Position numbers and translations under genes: made by a program. Positions 1 through 11,205 of a stretch of 50,930 nt of DNA are shown here, one piece after another. The first letter of the stretch is position 1. Each line of letters starts with the position of its first letter. Location: positions 4,144-55,073 of the forward strand of contig JBBBWG010029076.1 of assembly GCA_037176905.1 (NCBI GenBank), in the 5' to 3' direction. The DNA is from Azolla pinnata (taxonomy: Eukaryota > Streptophyta > Polypodiopsida > Salviniales > Salviniaceae). The notes below the pieces were generated by a model, which saw only the letters and a program-made list of their open reading frames with translations, was not told where the DNA came from and did no database searches.

Positions 1-709
1 AAGAAGACGGAAGACAGATCAGAAAGAAAGAGAGAAAGACAGAAGAACGAAGGGGTTTTCGGAAAACTGGGCATGTTCTGCAATAGATCGATTAGGCAAT
101 GATTGATCGAATAGGCTCTCGTTTGGGCAGAGCCCAGTTGACTGATGATTGATTGCATAGAATGTCGCCGATCATCTGCGGAGAAGCCGCGCACGAAGAA
201 GAGCAGATCGCAAAAGAACGAAACGCTCGTGTGCAAGTAACGGGATGCGCTCTCCTAACTCGGCCGCGATCAATCGCAGAAAGGGGCAAAACATTTGCCC
301 TCTCGATTGTTTACAGGAACGGCCTCTCCGAACGGACATCATGCACCGACCATTACGTAGATCTCAGCAACGAGCTAGCGATCTCGGTTCGCTGGTTCTG
401 GACGAAGAACTCCTGTCGAGCCTCGATCCGGACCCACCTGTGGTTAAACGACGAGAATCGATCGAAGAAAGATGCGGGCATGTTTCTTGGATCTCGCTAA
501 GAAGTCTTCCAGTTTAGGGTTTATGGCAGAGAGCGCATCCGATCCTGTTTGCGGCTGTATCGATAGTAGGAAACGAGGAGAAGACAGGCGGAAAAGCAAA
601 AGAAACGAAGAGAATCGTTGGTCGACGCCCGATCGATTACTCGTGCGGGAGCTCGCTCGATTCACGTCGAATCGATCGACCGATCGGCGCTCGGTTCATT
701 GATCGACGC

Positions 710-1088
710 GTCCGATCGGTTCCGAGATTAACGCGTTCAAATCAATCAACCGATCGGCGCTCGATTAATCGCAGATTAACGCACTCTATCAATCCTAAAC
801 CCTAAACCCTAAACCCTAAACCGATCAGCGCCGGATTCACGCGTTTGATCGGTTCCCAGATTAACGCGTTTAATCAGTCAACCGACGCGCCCGATCGGTT
901 CCCAGATTAACGCGTTCAAATCAATCAACCAATCGGCGCTCGATTAATCGCAGATTAACGCATTCTATCAATCCTAAACCCAAAACCCAAAACCCAAAAC
1001 CCAAAACCCAAAACCCTAAACCGATCGGCGCCGGATTAACGCGTTTGATCGGTTCCCAGATTAACGCGTTTGATCAGTCAACCGATCG
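710..1088. repeat. Two-copy direct repeat carrying telomere-like heptads
   Basis: Two copies of a unit of about 180 bases lie head to tail, starting near 710 and 888. Each contains CGATCGGCGC-type words, ATTAACGCGTT words and a run of telomere-like heptads. The first copy has perfect CCCTAAA heptads near 791-822. In the second copy the run has drifted mainly to CCCAAAA (about 974-1020). The flanks, from 1 to 1250, share the CGATCGAT-rich composition. No coding region is convincing here: the small open frames are in low-complexity sequence and have no recognisable protein. Confidence 0.75.
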
Positions 1089-1269
1089 ATGCTCGGTCGG
1101 ATCGATCGATCGACGCCAGATTCACTTTCTGTCAGCTCGAATCGGGAATCCGGTACAATACAGGAAATCGATCGATCGACGAGGAACCGAAAAGGAATCG
1201 ATTCGCGACATGTTACATGCGAACAGAAGCGATGCTGATAATCTTGTGACTTTTGTGCTCTGATTTTTA

Positions 1270-2768
1270 GCTGGCGTTTACTGTGAAGACTAAAACACTG
1301 TGTAGTTCACAAGTTTTGTTGGGCGATTTTCTTTGTTGGGCGATTTTTGCCCTTCTCTTCCTCCTGTTTCTTCTGTGCAAAAGAAACCGTCGGTTTTCTT
1401 CCATGTTTCCTCTGCAGATCGCGCAGAATCCGCCTGTTTTTTCTTCCATGTTTCTCTGCATACAGACGCAGATCGAATCGAAGAAGGTCCGGGTTCCCCC
1501 CCCCCCCTTCCCCTTCTCTGTTTCTCTGCTTGCTTTCTCATGTTTCTCTGCTGAGAAGCACAACTGAGGAAGGTCGTGTCTTCTTCGCTCTTTTGTGCTG
1601 CATATAGAACAAATCCGCAAGGTCTTCGTCATCGTGGGTTCTTGTGGGGCGGAAGGGGACCGGAAGAAGAAGAAAATTCTGGCAATTTCTTGGTTTGGTG
1701 GGCACTTTTCTGATCTGCGTTGATCTTTTTGTGAACCGATGCAATTGTGGCCCACATTTTTGGTGCATCTCATGGCGCACGATCTCTCCACCAAACAGGC
1801 TTCCTTTTCCACACCGCCATTTTGCATTATTTGGGGAGGGCATCAGAGCCGCTGAAGCAGTAGACGCAGAAGGGTTCAGGTCTGAGAACAAACAACAAAG
1901 TACAGTATTTGCAGGTATGCCTACACTTACCCTCCCAAACCCCCCCCCCCCCCTTCAATTCTTAACCTTGTTGCTCATGCAATCATCCTAGATCACTGGT
2001 GAAATCAGATTCTGCAAATTGTGGTGCATTGATTCTTATCGGGTTCTGTGAGCATTTGTCGGTATGCCTTATCGTTTCGATCAAAACCCTAAAACCTTCC
2101 TCGCCCTTCCTGCCTTTATGGGTCCTCCGTCCGATCATCAGTCTCAAATCAAAGCAAATTACTCGAGACAGATTGTCCTACCATATGGGTTTAGCATCAT
2201 TCTCTGGTTTTTGTGATCAACAGCCAGTTACCATTGTTTTTTTCTCTTTGGATCGGTCCTCGATTCATGTCTCCAGTGTTTTCTCGCGATTCTGTACAGA
2301 ACCATCCTCAATCAGTGACTGATCTTGAAACCTCTGCCCTTCCAAGATCGGAATCAAATCAATAGATGATGGCCTCCGTTGGCGAAACCAATTGCAACCG
2401 AACTCTTGTTGCTTGAGTATGCACTCGCACTCGTTACGACTCTGGCTTGAAAAGCCATACCTTAGGCACACACTATTCTTAATCAGAGCTTCGAAGCCTG
2501 GACTGTGAGCCTTAGGAAATATCGGTCCTATAGAAACAGCCTTTGACCACCAATGATGTGGAAAAAGAATTCTTTTCTCAGATAAGCGAACAATAAACCA
2601 GTGTTCATTCCCCTGATTCTTCATGTATTTTCATTATCTCATAATCTTACAGTTTGTGTTTATATTTCCTTACATTTTGTTTGTGAATATCTGGACAGAG
2701 ATTATAAAATGTCGACGCAGTGATTCCACAGGACACACACAAAATTTGCACTCTGGCATTATTATACC
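1270..2768 (+). other. Upstream/leader region of the Sec14-like gene; no coding gene seen
   Basis: This stretch lies between the 5' repeats and the first ATG of the Sec14-like gene. It is pyrimidine-rich on the + strand, with short poly-C runs near 1498-1508 and 1942-1954, as expected of a promoter plus 5' leader. The open frames at 1267-1891 on both strands overlap each other and look like by-products of CT/GA bias. A 5' UTR intron is likely but its borders cannot be fixed without transcripts. Confidence 0.4.
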
Positions 2769-4768
2769 ATGACCCAAACCAATGATGCCGACAAGCTTCA
2801 AATCTCCAATGAAGAAACTGCCAAGGTAAGATTATGTATCTATCAGCTCATTGCTATCATGATAATCTATGCCTGATGCCCGATGACCATTCATATTATA
2901 TTATTAGTGTTGGAAATTGAAAAAAGAAACGCAGACAGCAAGAATTAAATGTGGTGTAGCATTGCAGTGAGCAACTCACGTCACTAATTGTTTTTACAGA
3001 TTCAAGAGCTCCGCGATGCCTTGGGTCCTCTGAGGAATCGTGAAAAGTTGTATTGCTCGGACAGATGCCTCAGAAGATATTTGCAAGCAAGAAATTGGAA
3101 CGTGAAAAAGGCCAAACATATGCTGCAAGAGACCCTCAAGTGGAGGGATTCCTACAAACCTGAAGATCTAAAATGGGTAATGCCTTTCTGTATATTATTG
3201 ATTCTCTTATTCTATCTGCTTGACTGTAGCAAAGTTGTGTAGGATTGGGAAGCGCTATGCCTCTATAAGACCTTTACAGTCTAAGGAAATCAGAGACAAA
3301 GTTTATTAAAACCTAACGGAGCAACTAAGATTCAAAAACAAAACATGTAGAAACCATGCGGAACTCCCACGGTGTGAAACTACTGCATCTATAGAAGAGC
3401 GCTAGTTTATTCCTGACCTCTAATTTTAGTTCCACATGATCTGGAACATGACAAAAACGTGCCTCATACATGGTGTCAAATATGATCTTGAAACACAGTA
3501 TCAAGAATGCATCATGAAACCAACATCTCAACAAACCTGACACCATCTGATCATCAGTTTTATTGCACTTGTGACAACTAATAAGAAACGTGTAAACCAT
3601 CAAAATATAAGCAGCAAAAGACCAGCCCCAACATCAGCTGCCTATCCCATTAATATTGGGAAAAGATGAAATCTTTTGAGAAACTATTTAGAATTCACCC
3701 CCAGTTTGTAAGGCTCATTGTTAGGATAGGGAGGATTTGATAACTAGCCCTGGGATCTGTGCTTTAAGTAGTGTTCTCAATACTCATGTGAATGCAGTTT
3801 GATACAAAGCCTTCCACAAGCTCCTGACTGCTGAGAGAACTTTCGTATGCCTTACTACTGAGACGTGATCTCTTGGCCTTTTTTCTTTATATCTCAAATT
3901 TCGTTTTCAACCAAGAGATCCACAATATGTTAAACATGTATTAGTGCACCAGACTTAACAGAACACTGGATAAATGTACTGATGTGTTTGTATAAATTTG
4001 ATCATTGCAATGCAATGTGTTGCTGATAGGCTCGGCAAGTTTATGCAGGAGCAAGTTTCCGAAGAATTCGAGACAGGAAAGATGTACAAAGCCGATTTCA
4101 CAGATAAATTGAGAAGACCAGTGATCATTATGACTCCAAGGCTCCAAGTAAGTTTTGCGAATCGATTTACTTTGGGTTCTTACGTGATTCTGGAGATCAC
4201 ATTAACTTCTACTTTTTGACATCCAGAACACGAACTCACACGACGGGCAAATTCGACAGCTCGTGTATATGATGGAGAACGCAGTGTTCAATTTGCCCGA
4301 AGATCAGGAAAAGTTTTGCTGGATAATTGACTTTGAGGGTTGGTCAGTCTCCAAATCAAGTCCTATCAAAACCGTCAAGGAAACCGTGCATATAATGCAG
4401 AGCCATTTCCCGGAGCGACTTGCAGTCGGCATCTTATTGAATGCTCCCAAGATATTTGAGTACACTTGGAAGGTATTTCATTCACATTCTTTGGCAAACT
4501 ACGGTGCTTTCATTTCTCGCTCTTAACCTCTATCTTCGCTTTGTATGGCCAGCTTTGGAAGCCCTTTATTGACCCTTTGACTTACCAGAAGGGCAGATTT
4601 ATTTACTCCAATGATTCGAGAAGTTTAAGGCTCGTTGAAGAGATCTTTGGCAAAAACATACTCGTAAACTTTGAAGGGCAATACAATCACCTTGCATTTG
4701 GGCAGAAAATGCAAGCTGATGACGTGAAAAGAATCGCGTATTGGAATCAATCCGTGAATGAGACCTAA
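2769..4768 (+). CDS. Sec14-like CRAL-TRIO phosphatidylinositol/lipid transfer protein
   Basis: Five exons: 2769-2825, 3000-3176, 4049-4147, 4227-4472, 4553-4768. They give 264 residues, and every junction is in phase with GT-AG borders. Residues about 20-78 form the CRAL-TRIO N-terminal helical part (LRRYLQARNWNVKKAKHML). Residues about 79-250 form the Sec14 lipid-binding fold, with GRP-like RRPVIIMTPRLQ, QIRQLVYMMENAV, FCWIIDFEGWS and the family-typical LLNAPKIFEYTWK. The product should be a soluble cytosolic protein that exchanges phosphatidylinositol or related lipids between membranes. There is no nodulin or GOLD domain, so it belongs to the short single-domain plant class, whose usual length is about 250-300 residues. 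The start at 2769 is the first ATG in frame in an exon with a good donor. An additional upstream coding exon is possible but not seen. The exact lipid cannot be inferred. Confidence 0.9.
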
Positions 4769-5730
4769 GTATGCGGAGCTAGAATCCCATTGCTCGCATG
4801 GAGTGTGATTTAAATTCTATTTGTTCCATTGCATCAACTCGCGATACTTACTAATAATTAATCCTTGCAGCTATACAGAGTTATCGCACATGTACTTTGT
4901 AAACTATGTCTAAGTATATTTTCTAACCAGATCAATGTATGAAAATCATACAACTTCAACAAAGGTTACTTTCAGAATCTACAGTTGGATTACTCTTTTA
5001 ATCAAACCTTTCGAATTTCTGCAACATATAAGCATTTGAATTTGAATATTACCTCCAGCAACATAGGAACGTTGATAAGGAGTAACAATGATGCTCTCCA
5101 TCAACTGAACTGCGAGGATTATACTTAATGAAGTAGATTTGAAGTCTCGTCAATGTCAAAATTTTCCATCATGAACATAATGAAATGACATTGCATTAAG
5201 AATATCACTAACAAGAGAAATCAAATCAAACTCTCAATTTTTTTTTGCCCATGTTACAAACAAGTAAATGAATATTGCCCAACAAAAATGTATCGATGTA
5301 AAGCTTACTCTGCTCACCATACACCAGAAAGAACATCAGTGAAATCATCTTGTAAACTGTAAATCTAAGATTTACTACTAAGATTTGGGTTCCTTCCATA
5401 GCCTGCAAACGTTAAATTAACAAGGATGAAACCTGATCCACCGATTGCTTCATAAATTCCAAGAGACCCGCAACCACAGCAGCAAAACTGCCCTTTGAAA
5501 ATGGCATGTATGTAGCAAAAGATTATGGATCGAAGGTTTGTTTGGCACAAGGCCCTCTCTCACGGATATTTGCCAGAGCCCTATGATAGAAAAGCGTCTA
5601 AAACTGGCCTTTGAACGCATCATCGAGGAAAAGCTCTGAGGGGGTTCTATTCGCTGCAGATCGGATGGGACGCCCCCAGTGTTTGCTATTTCCACCAAGT
5701 ATGAACACTCGAAGTATACAGAAGTCTAGG
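4769..5730. other. Gene-free stretch after the Sec14-like gene
   Basis: AT-rich sequence holding the 3' end of the Sec14-like transcript and intergenic DNA. The minus-strand open frames at 5226-5698 have no recognisable domain and overlap in different frames. I see no RNA gene or mobile element here. Confidence 0.4.
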
Positions 5731-6926
5731 GTCTATTAGAGTTTAGAACAAGGTTTACTAGGGTTTGGAATGCAGTTTAGAACAAGGTTTATTAGGGTTT
5801 AGAGGTTTAGGGCACTTAAGAATATACAGCTTCAGGGTTGAGTAGGGTTTAGAGGTTTAGGGCACTTAAGTATATACAAGTTTAGGGTTTAGGGTTCAGG
5901 GCATGGTCTAGCAGGGGTTTATTAGGGTTTAATGGTTTAGGGCACTTAAGCATATATATATATACAGATTCAGGGTTTATTAAGGTTTTAAAACAGAGTT
6001 TATTAGGGTTTAGAGTTTTAGGGCACTTAAGCATATATACAAATTTAGGGTTTAACGGAGATTTATTAGGGTTTAAAGCAGAGTTTATTAGGGTTTAAAG
6101 CAGAGTTTATTATGGTTTAAAGCAGAGTTTATTAGGGTTTAAAGAAGAGTTTATTAGGGTTTAAAGAGGAGTTTATTAGGGTTTAAAGCAGAGTTTAGTA
6201 GGGTTTAGAACATGGTTTATTAGGGTTTAGAACATGGTTTATTAGGGTTTAAAGCAGAGTTTAGTAGGGTTTAAAGCAGAGCTTATTAGGGTTTAAAACA
6301 AAGTTTATTAGGGTTTAAAGTAGAGTTTATTAGGGTTTAAAGCAAAGTTTATTAGGGTTCAAAGAAGATTTTATTAGGGTTTAGAGCATAGTTTATTAGG
6401 GTTTAAAGCAGAGTTTATTAGGGTTTAAAGCAGAGTTTAGTAGGGTTTAGAACAAAGTTTATTAGGGTTTAGAACATAGTTTATTAGGGTTCAAAGCTAA
6501 GTTTATTAGGGTTTAGAACATGGTTTAGTAGGTTTTAAAGCAAAGTTTATTAGTGTTTAAAGCAAAGTTTATTAGGGTTTAAAGCAGAGTTTATTAGGGT
6601 TTAGAACATAGTTTATTTGGGTTTAGAACATAGTTTATTAGGGTTCAAAGCTGAGCTTATTAGGGTTTAAAACATGGTTTATTAGGTTTTAAAGCAGTGT
6701 TTATTAGGGTTTAAAGCAGAGTTTATTAGGGTTTAGAGCATAGTTTATTTGGGTTTAGAACATAGTTTATTAGGGTTCAAAGCTGAGCTTATTAGGGTTT
6801 AAAACATGGTTTATTAGGTTTTAAAGCAGTGTTTATTAGGGTTTAAAGCAGAGTTTATTAGGGTTTAAATCAGAGCTTATTAGGGTTTAAAACAGAGTTT
6901 ATTAGGGTTTTGAGGTTTAGGGCTAA
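5731..6926. repeat. Interstitial telomere-like tandem array (TTTAGGG-derived, about 22-bp unit)
   Basis: About 1.2 kb is made of short units with a degenerate plant telomere motif. From about 6060 onward the commonest unit is 22 bases (GTTTATTAGGGTTTAAAGCAGA), repeated roughly 38 times. Variants end in AGAACATG, AGAACATA or AAAGCTGA. Before 6060 the units are longer and irregular and carry GGGCACTTAAG(T/C)ATATA spacers. All units have the G-rich strand on +. A longer segment ending in GCTTATTAGGGTTTAAAACATG is itself duplicated (about 6600-6700 and 6735-6830), which points to higher-order amplification. Confidence 0.9.
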
Positions 6927-6932
6927 ATGTGA

Positions 6933-7036
6933 AGAAGGAAGAAGGAAGAAGGAAGAAGAAGAAGAAGAAGAAGAAGAAGAAGAAGCAAGAAGCAAGAAGG
7001 AAGAAGAAGAAGAAGAAGAAGAAGAAGAAGCAGCAG
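6933..7036 (+). repeat. GAA/GAAG microsatellite, then short CAG run
   Basis: A purine-only tract of GAA and GAAG units directly follows the telomere-like array and ends in three CAG units. Its translations are poly-Lys or poly-Glu only. Confidence 0.9.
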
Positions 7037-7491
7037 CAGAAACAGACGACTAAGAGGACGAAAGACTGCTTCTCCTTCCTCGCTTCTGCCTGCAAATCTC
7101 TGTCTGTGCCTTCCGTGGCCGCACGCTCATCATCAGCTTCACATCTTCGGTGTTTTACTGGGGCTCAAAAAAAGCTTCGCCTTTTCCGTGATCTGTCGTG
7201 TTTCTCTGTGGCATGCCTCTCTCTAATGCCCTGATTGATAGTCACGAAGCTCGATCAGCGACGAAAGAGGCGTTCTCGAGCAGCGCGTCGTTGTTTTTAC
7301 CGGCAGTTTCCCTCATCTCCATTTCCCAATTTCATGTCAGAATGTTTCAAGCTACTTCTTTTGCTGCCCTATTTCACTTCCCTTGCCATTTTCTGCTGCG
7401 CGTTTATGTTGGTATTTCCTTTTCTGAATGCGTATAGAGTTGAAGGGATTTCGAGTCTTTTTCGCCTTTCCTTAGCTAATTGGTGAGCAGC
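7037..7491 (+). other. Unassigned stretch, CT-rich, no gene called
   Basis: This piece between the GAA tract and the 242-bp repeats has overlapping + frames (about 7198-7486) without family motifs. Its order (GAA tract, CT-rich segment, later a hydrolase-like exon relic) resembles the 5' part of the intact hydrolase gene at 11.0-11.8 kb. It could therefore be the decayed front of a duplicated hydrolase gene, but base-level similarity is not clear by eye. Confidence 0.25.
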
Positions 7492-8213
7492 TTGTTGATC
7501 TACTCAAACCATGCCGTGCATCCGTTCCATTCATGTGCATGGCATTTGTAGGATCCGACTAATCGGGAATCAAGCTTAATCTTTTTTTTGTATTCCAATG
7601 AATTATAGGTACTATTCTCCATCATCAGAATGTTATGCATCGATTGATGTCTTGTCATTTTCGTGATTTCATGGCAACTTAAGCACTGAAAGGCAGTGTT
7701 AACTGTCGATGGTAACGTGCTTGATTCCCGTTTTTGTTGATCTTTTCAAACCATGCCGTGCATCCGTTCCATTCATGTGCATGGCATTTGTAGGATCCGA
7801 CTAATCGGGAGTCAAGCTTAATCTTTTTTTTGTATTCCAATGAATTATAGGTACTATTCTCCATCATCAGAATGTTATGCATCGATTGATGTCTTGTCAT
7901 TTTCGTGATTTCATGGCAACTTAAGCACTGAAAGGCAGTGTTAACTGTCGATGGTAACGTGCTTGATTCTCGTTTTTGTTGATCTTTTCGAACCATGCTG
8001 TGCATCCGTTCCATTCATGTGCATGGCATTTGTAGGATCCGACTAATCGGGAATCAAGCTTATTATTTTTGTGTATTCCAATGAATGATAGATACTATTC
8101 TTCATCATCAGAATGTATGTATCGATTGATGTCTTGTCATTTTTGTGATCTCATGGCAACTTAGCACTGAAAGGCAGTTTTAACTGTCGATGGTAACATG
8201 CTCGATTCCCTTT
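7492..8213. repeat. Three tandem copies of a 242-bp unit
   Basis: Near-identical units start at 7492, 7734 and 7976 (period 242). Each begins TTGTTGATCT and contains CCATGC(C/T)GTGCATCCGTTCCATTC, a GGATCCGACTAATCGGGA block and a final AACTGTCGATGGTAAC block. Copies 1 and 2 are almost identical; copy 3 has more substitutions and small deletions. No coding capacity is evident. Confidence 0.92.
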
Positions 8214-8314
8214 TTTTCCTAACGTCTTTTGTCTTTTTTGTCTTCCTTGTGGGAACATTCACACAATTGCTTCATTGATCTTGAGGTAATTTGACTCATT
8301 GTTCGAGGTAGTCA

Positions 8315-8473
8315 GGACCAGTCTTTGCCACCGCTCAGATAAAGCTCAAAGATGGACACCACATTATGTATAACGGAACTGATGTTATCACACCTCATGA
8401 AATTGCATAAAACTAAGTAATCTTTGTCCCTGGATTCAATGGAAGCTGCTTTCTGGTTCCAAATTTGCTTCAG
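8315..8473 (+). pseudogene. Relic of an alpha/beta hydrolase exon (decayed paralogue of the gene at 11206-14294)
   Basis: Translation in one frame gives GPVFATAQIKLKDG, then a Tyr-containing segment, then TPHEIA, two stops in the place of a short linker, and VIFVPGFNGS. This parallels GPVITSSRIKLNDG ... IPHETARYKVIYVHGFKGS in exon 2 of the intact hydrolase (about 11615-11745). The similarity runs to the exon end: TTTGCTTCAGGTT here matches TTTCCCTCAGGTT at the intact donor (11766). Two in-frame stops near 8408-8418 and the lost His of the HG oxyanion motif show it is dead. I found no trace of the later exons downstream. Confidence 0.75.
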
Positions 8474-11004
8474 GTTCTTGCCGTTCTCATAAATCTGTCC
8501 TTGGAAAAGAAGGAAGCCAAAGGGACTTAGCGCGTAAACTTGAGAATGAACTTTTGTTTCAGGCTGTTGTTCAGTATGGTTAACTTCAAGGAGAATCTGA
8601 TTCGGTCTGTTATCTGCAACTCAAAATCTCAAAGGATTGCATTCCTTAGTTAGCAAGGTTACTAATCACACACTTCCAGCGGTAAGAGTTTTGAATCCAT
8701 CCCTTTGTTTTTAGTTCACAAATTTACTTAATATCGACATTATATTGATATGGATACTGATTTTTTCTGATGATTTTTGTCAAGTTCTTCAGTCTATGTT
8801 TTGTTATGGAACCTATGACATTCGGATCAAGTTCCATACTATTATTTGTTATCAAGTTCTTGTCATATCTAATAACTAAACCAAGATGTGATAAATATAT
8901 GGAATTATCCACTAGATTGCCAGCCATGAACCAGTTTCCTATCGTACTGCAAAGAAGGCTTATGGTTTTTAAACTTATATCTATAGAAAAAGAAACTATC
9001 GACTTTATTAAACTATTTTTGTTATTTCGAAGCATAAATAAACCAGGGAATAAACAGTTAAGCGAGGGTTTTGAAGTTAATTTTTCCCTTGGTATTGAAT
9101 TTGTGTTGATTGTCCCCATTTTAGATTCTTGCCACAGTTTTCCTATCTATCCCATTGGGAGAAGCATTGCAGGTTGCATGCAAAGTAGTGCAATTGTTTT
9201 GCTTATCTCCAAATACTGATTATGGTTTCTGATGACTGCACTGTGGCAATTCAACTGTGCGGACAGATACGGGCCAAACATAGATTTCCATCTGAGTTGG
9301 TGCAGGCATATCTTTCTACTTATTACAATTGAAGGCTTATGTATTTGGGGGGAACATATATGCCTCTGGAGAACCATTGCTTTTCCATTATCTCCTCCCT
9401 AAAGAGCACAATGCCCCTTCTTCTTATAAATACATTGCCAAAAGATGAAACATAAGATTATACACCCTTTCGTGTCTATCTGAGGACTATATTCTACTTG
9501 CAGTCGTACTGTTTTCTGATGTCCGTGTTTATCCTTGTATTGGCTTGATGATAACTGTGGTTCTCAATGCATCTTAAATTTCTAATATTCAGTAAGCTCT
9601 AACTAATTGTAAAATTAAATTATTCATTTGCTAAACATCTTTACAGTTCAAAAGAATCACCTGTCTAATCAAGTCTAACGTTTCTGGCATGTTGCTGGGC
9701 TATTTCTGTGGTTTAAATTGCATGTGACAGAAAACGCAATCAAGCGTCCTTGATACCAGTCACAACATAGATGAATGGTACAAGATGGCCTATCAAAGTC
9801 ATCATTGACAGGTTAATGTGAGCGGCATTCTGATGCAATATGAGCGGTTCATGGTATAGTGGATGTGATCCGGTTTGGATACCATGCTAACCCTGGTGCT
9901 CCTCAAGCACTAGTTTATAAAATGGTGTCAAATTCTAATTTTTTATTTATAACATGGCCAGTTTCCAATGGAATTTGGCAGTTTGCCTGTTGATTCAAAG
10001 AGAAGATGATATATGTTATATATTTGTCATTGTGGTGTCTAGATGTTTTATTCTGGGGCAATATTATATCTAGTATGCTGTTAACAGACCTTAGTATGGT
10101 TTTGATAAATGGTTCTATTCACTGATATTGTAATGTGCATAACTGTGTTATTGACTTCCTATGATGTTGATGGATCTTCGAAGCATACTTGTATTGACAT
10201 ATTGTCCACTGAGAATGTGTTATAATCCTTCTAGCAACTGATTTATTCTCGTTTTTTATGGATGAGAAACTAATGAAGTAGAAGGATTTGCTTAGAGGAT
10301 TATTATCTTATGTGTTTTTTGTAAGAATCTCTCCCGTGTTAGTATACCAGCAAGAGAGATCCTCACTGTTACTATTGCAAATGGTATAAAACCTCTGATG
10401 TTCTTACAGCATATTCTTGCCCTAAATATCTCTTTTTGCCGAAGTTTTAGAATTTTAAATCAGTTACATGATAAAATACTACACGCTACCCATACATTAA
10501 TGCGCTGTTCTTGCAATGATAATCAAATTTATTGTCAGTTGGAAATTGTAGCAGTTAATTCTCAAAAGAGTATTAAGGCATCAGGAGGGTTTCATTCATT
10601 CATGGGTTTATCTGAACGTGAGCGAATGTCTTGATTCGGAAAGCATATGATTCAGGAGTATTAAGCATCAGGAGGGTTTCATTCATTCATATGGGATGTG
10701 GGAAATGTTGGAATCAAAAACCACATCTGTGATAGCATGTGATTCAACCATGGCCATGCTGCTGAAAAACCTGTGTTTTTGCCGTAGGTGGGCGTACATA
10801 ATCAATCTTTGATTGATCTGCGAACGGGCAGGAGCTGTCCATCGGAGAGAAGTAGCAGTGCCCAGGCTTCATTTGGGCGTGTATACAGAGCTCACATTTC
10901 ATGACTAAAGTTTTGTGCAATATGATGTTCAGGAATCCACCCATGATCCATGGATCCATGCATGAATGCACAGGGGCATAGCATGCCTGCCATGTGAGAA
11001 GCAG
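8474..11004. other. AT-rich intergenic stretch without a supported gene
   Basis: About 2.5 kb separates the relic from the intact hydrolase gene. Two opposite open frames (8770-9219 + and 8724-9119 -) overlap in AT-rich DNA and show no family motif, so I do not call them. A block of about 35 bases containing GCATCAGGAGGGTTTCATTCATTC occurs twice (about 10568-10605 and 10660-10695). Nothing else stands out. Confidence 0.4.
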
Positions 11005-11185
11005 GAAGTTGTGACTGAAGGTTGGATCCAAGAAAAAGAAAGAGAGAAGAAGGAAGTTGTGACTGAAGGTTGGATCGAAGAAAAAGAAAGAGAGAAGAAG
11101 GAAGTTGTGACTGAAGGCTGGATTTGAAGAAGAAGAAGGAAGTTCGTTCTGATTGAAGGTTGGATCGAAGAAGAAGAAGAAGAAT
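11005..11185. repeat. 48-bp purine-rich tandem repeat upstream of the hydrolase gene
   Basis: Units starting at 11005, 11053, 11101 and (shortened) 11139 share GAAGTTGTGACTGAAGGTTG followed by GAT(C/T)-GAAGAAAAAGAAAGAGAG. The period is 48 bases for the first three. On the minus strand it reads as 16-residue DPTFSHNFLLL-type repeats, but with no sign of a real gene. It sits directly before the presumed 5' leader of the hydrolase. Confidence 0.85.
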
Positions 11186-11205
11186 AAGGAAGAAGGCATC
11201 AAACA

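Noticed and set aside
8724..9219. Two overlapping opposite open frames (149 and 131 codons)
   Set aside because: AT-rich sequence, no recognisable motif in either translation, no splice context. A faint impression of a retroelement fragment on the minus strand was too weak to support.
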